Source: Anderseniella sp. (GTDB lineage: Bacteria; Pseudomonadota; Alphaproteobacteria; Rhizobiales; Aestuariivirgaceae). Taken from it: a DNA stretch of 6,557 nucleotides. A program made the position numbers and the translations under genes. Below the pieces are notes generated by a model that did not search any database, was not told the origin of the DNA, and saw nothing but the letters and a program-made list of their open reading frames with translations. Shown one piece after another: positions 5,529 to 6,557 of this stretch. Positions within the stretch are counted from its first letter, which is position 1. The number at the start of each line of letters is the position of its first letter. Location: the NCBI GenBank assembly GCA_013041995.1, contig JABDRA010000313.1, positions 1 through 6,557 of the forward strand. Direction: 5' to 3'.

Positions 5529-5722
5529 GCGCGGGCGTGCTCAATTTTAGGGCCGTCGGAAAGAAGTCTTTTAGCGCAAGGACGCCCCGGGATACATGGC
5601 AAACTGAAAGTTTTGGACAGTGTGTTGCGGAAGGCGGTATCAACTCACGAAGAGTTTGGTTGTTGATCTTATCAGGCCTGTTGCACGGTTGCGGAAAGTT
5701 CGGGCGAACCGGAGATCTTGTG

Positions 5723-6313
5723 ATGACCAGCAGGCAACATCAGACACGACGAACATCGCTGGCAAAATCGGCCGCGATCGCGGCGGCAGCCGCCGGCATG
5801 ACCGGCGCGTCCGCCCATCATGTTCTGGCTGCAGCAGGTAAACCTGCACCTGAATGGGATCTGTCAGGCTGGCTGAATGGTGACGGCGGCAGCGTTGACG
5901 GCAACAAGGGCAAAGTCATCATCATCGACTTTTTTCAGCTCTGGTGCCCGGGGTGCAACAAATTTTCCGGACCATTGATGAAACACTGGCAACAGGTGTT
6001 CGCCGACGACATCAAATCCGGACGCCTGCAGATGGTAAAAATTCATACGGTGTTCGAGGGCCACAAATACCAGAATAACGACCGGCTGAAGGCCTATATC
6101 AAGGAGAAGGAAATTGCCTTGCCTGTCGGTCTGGACCGGCACAAGGACGGCAGTCACCTGCCGGAGACGATGCTGGCCTACAATACGCGTGGAACACCTG
6201 AAACCGCCGTCATCGACAAGGACGGGGTCATCCGGTTCCAGGAGTTTGGTTTCTTTGACTATGAAAAGGTGCAGACGATGGTCACTAAACTGCTCAGCGA
6301 GGCCAAAGTGTAG
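5723..6313 (+). CDS. Tat-exported thioredoxin-fold protein (TlpA/redoxin-like)
   Basis: The predicted product is a periplasmic thiol-disulfide oxidoreductase of the thioredoxin superfamily. From the ATG at 5723 it has 196 residues. The N-terminus has a twin-arginine motif RRTSLAK (9-15) followed by an Ala-rich hydrophobic segment (16-37) ending near LAAAG, which fits the Tat pathway. The thioredoxin domain starts near residue 62: KVIIIDFFQLWCPGC with the redox pair Cys75 and Cys78, then a helical insert (80-100), a strand (MVKIHTVFEG), and the cis-proline loop RGTP (156-159) followed by TAVIDKDGVIRF. The start is supported by GGAG (5711-5714) eight bases upstream; an in-frame GTG directly precedes it. 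The frame remains open up to 5537, but that region has no ribosome site. Its partner and exact role (cytochrome maturation, metal-centre or peroxide defence) cannot be told. It is divergent from purL. Confidence 0.85.
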   Translation: MTSRQHQTRRTSLAKSAAIAAAAAGMTGASAHHVLAAAGKPAPEWDLSGWLNGDGGSVDGNKGKVIIIDFFQLWCPGCNKFSGPLMKHWQQVFADDIKSGRLQMVKIHTVFEGHKYQNNDRLKAYIKEKEIALPVGLDRHKDGSHLPETMLAYNTRGTPETAVIDKDGVIRFQEFGFFDYEKVQTMVTKLLSEAKV

Positions 6314-6557
6314 GACGCATCAAGCCGGCTTTGTCAAAACAGCCAGGAAACACCGGCGCGTATGCTGTGGGTTTCATGTTCCAGTGATACCGGCGCAGTT
6401 GATTGATAGGATCGCTCCGCATAACCAGAGCGCGCAAGACGTTAGTTTTGTCTTGCGCGCTCTCTCCTTTGCCGGAAGCACTTCCCTTGCGCGGTGAGGC
6501 ACAACGAGCACTCCAAGCGGCAATCGTACAGCTTACTTGCTCAGATGCAGTTTGCGC
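6314..6557. other. right-hand intergenic stretch, no clear gene
   Basis: After the thioredoxin-fold gene no convincing gene is seen up to the window edge. The stretch holds a perfect 14-bp hairpin (6427-6463) and a direct repeat ACCGGCGC (6352-6359 and 6389-6396) that is probably chance. On the minus strand a frame from the edge ends in TAA at 6533-6535 after seven codons (RKLHLSK), which could be the tail of a gene outside the window; the evidence is too short to annotate it. Confidence 0.5.
6427..6463 (+). terminator. perfect 14-bp hairpin, probable terminator region
   Basis: AGAGCGCGCAAGAC (6427-6440) is the exact reverse complement of GTCTTGCGCGCTCT (6450-6463), with the 9-base loop GTTAGTTTT. 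The stem is long and GC-rich, and on the plus strand is followed by the pyrimidine run CTCCTTT, an imperfect T-tract. It lies 113 bases after the thioredoxin-fold gene stop. It may end transcription of that gene or, from the other side, of a minus-strand gene ending near 6533. Polarity is uncertain. Confidence 0.55.

Noticed and set aside
5537..5722. 62-residue N-terminal extension of the thioredoxin-fold protein, including a lipobox-like LLHGC
   Set aside because: No ribosome site precedes the ATG at 5537, His is atypical in a lipobox, and a good Tat signal and GGAG mark the start at 5723.
6533..6557. possible C-terminal end (RKLHLSK, stop TAA) of a minus-strand gene entering from the right edge
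   Set aside because: Seven codons are not enough to support a gene; an overlapping minus-strand frame also stays open to the edge without any protein character.

Overview
The window looks like chromosomal DNA of an alphaproteobacterium, most likely of the order Hyphomicrobiales (Rhizobiales). The reasons are the minus-strand order purL, bolA, grxD, the alphaproteobacterial character of the proteins, small secreted proteins of a type common in that order, and a paired palindrome between purL and bolA resembling dispersed intergenic palindromes of rhizobial relatives. The last point is from memory and not searched. GC content is moderately high by eye. I see no rRNA, tRNA, CRISPR array, transposase or phage gene. 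All seven genes I recognise are intact.

Left part (1-1240): a plus-strand class I-like polyphosphate kinase 2 gene (ppk2) has a near-perfect Pho box, CTGTCAT-TTAT-CTGTCAT, in front of it. The box lies inside the longest possible reading frame, so it also argues that translation starts at TTG 152. A two-tier hairpin separates ppk2 from the next gene, which converges on it.

Middle left (1240-2480): two small secreted proteins lie on the minus strand. One is a 72-residue double EF-hand protein whose mature form is very acidic with no basic residue. The other is a 152-residue protein that is strongly basic and rich in Arg, Tyr and Gly, with four C-terminal cysteines. Between them lies a gap of about 425 bp with no convincing gene. 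It holds a perfect 14-bp inverted repeat and a cluster of ATTTGCG-type sites, and looks like an operator or a structured element.

Middle right (2484-5528): purL, bolA and grxD run in that order on the minus strand. purL makes an enzyme of purine synthesis. The BolA protein and the CGFS monothiol glutaredoxin are known partners that share a [2Fe-2S] cluster in iron regulation and Fe-S handling. The purL-bolA gap is almost filled by two large hairpins; one begins exactly with the purL stop codon and the other ends one base before the bolA ribosome binding site. grxD ends in a clear intrinsic terminator.

Right part (5529-6557): divergent from purL is a plus-strand gene for a Tat-exported thioredoxin-fold protein with a WCPGC active site. 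Beyond it are about 240 bp with a perfect 14-bp hairpin and no convincing gene. I found no clear candidate for a wholly new system. The items most worth following up are the Pho box, the palindrome at the purL stop codon, the ATTTGCG operator-like cluster and the two oppositely charged secreted proteins.
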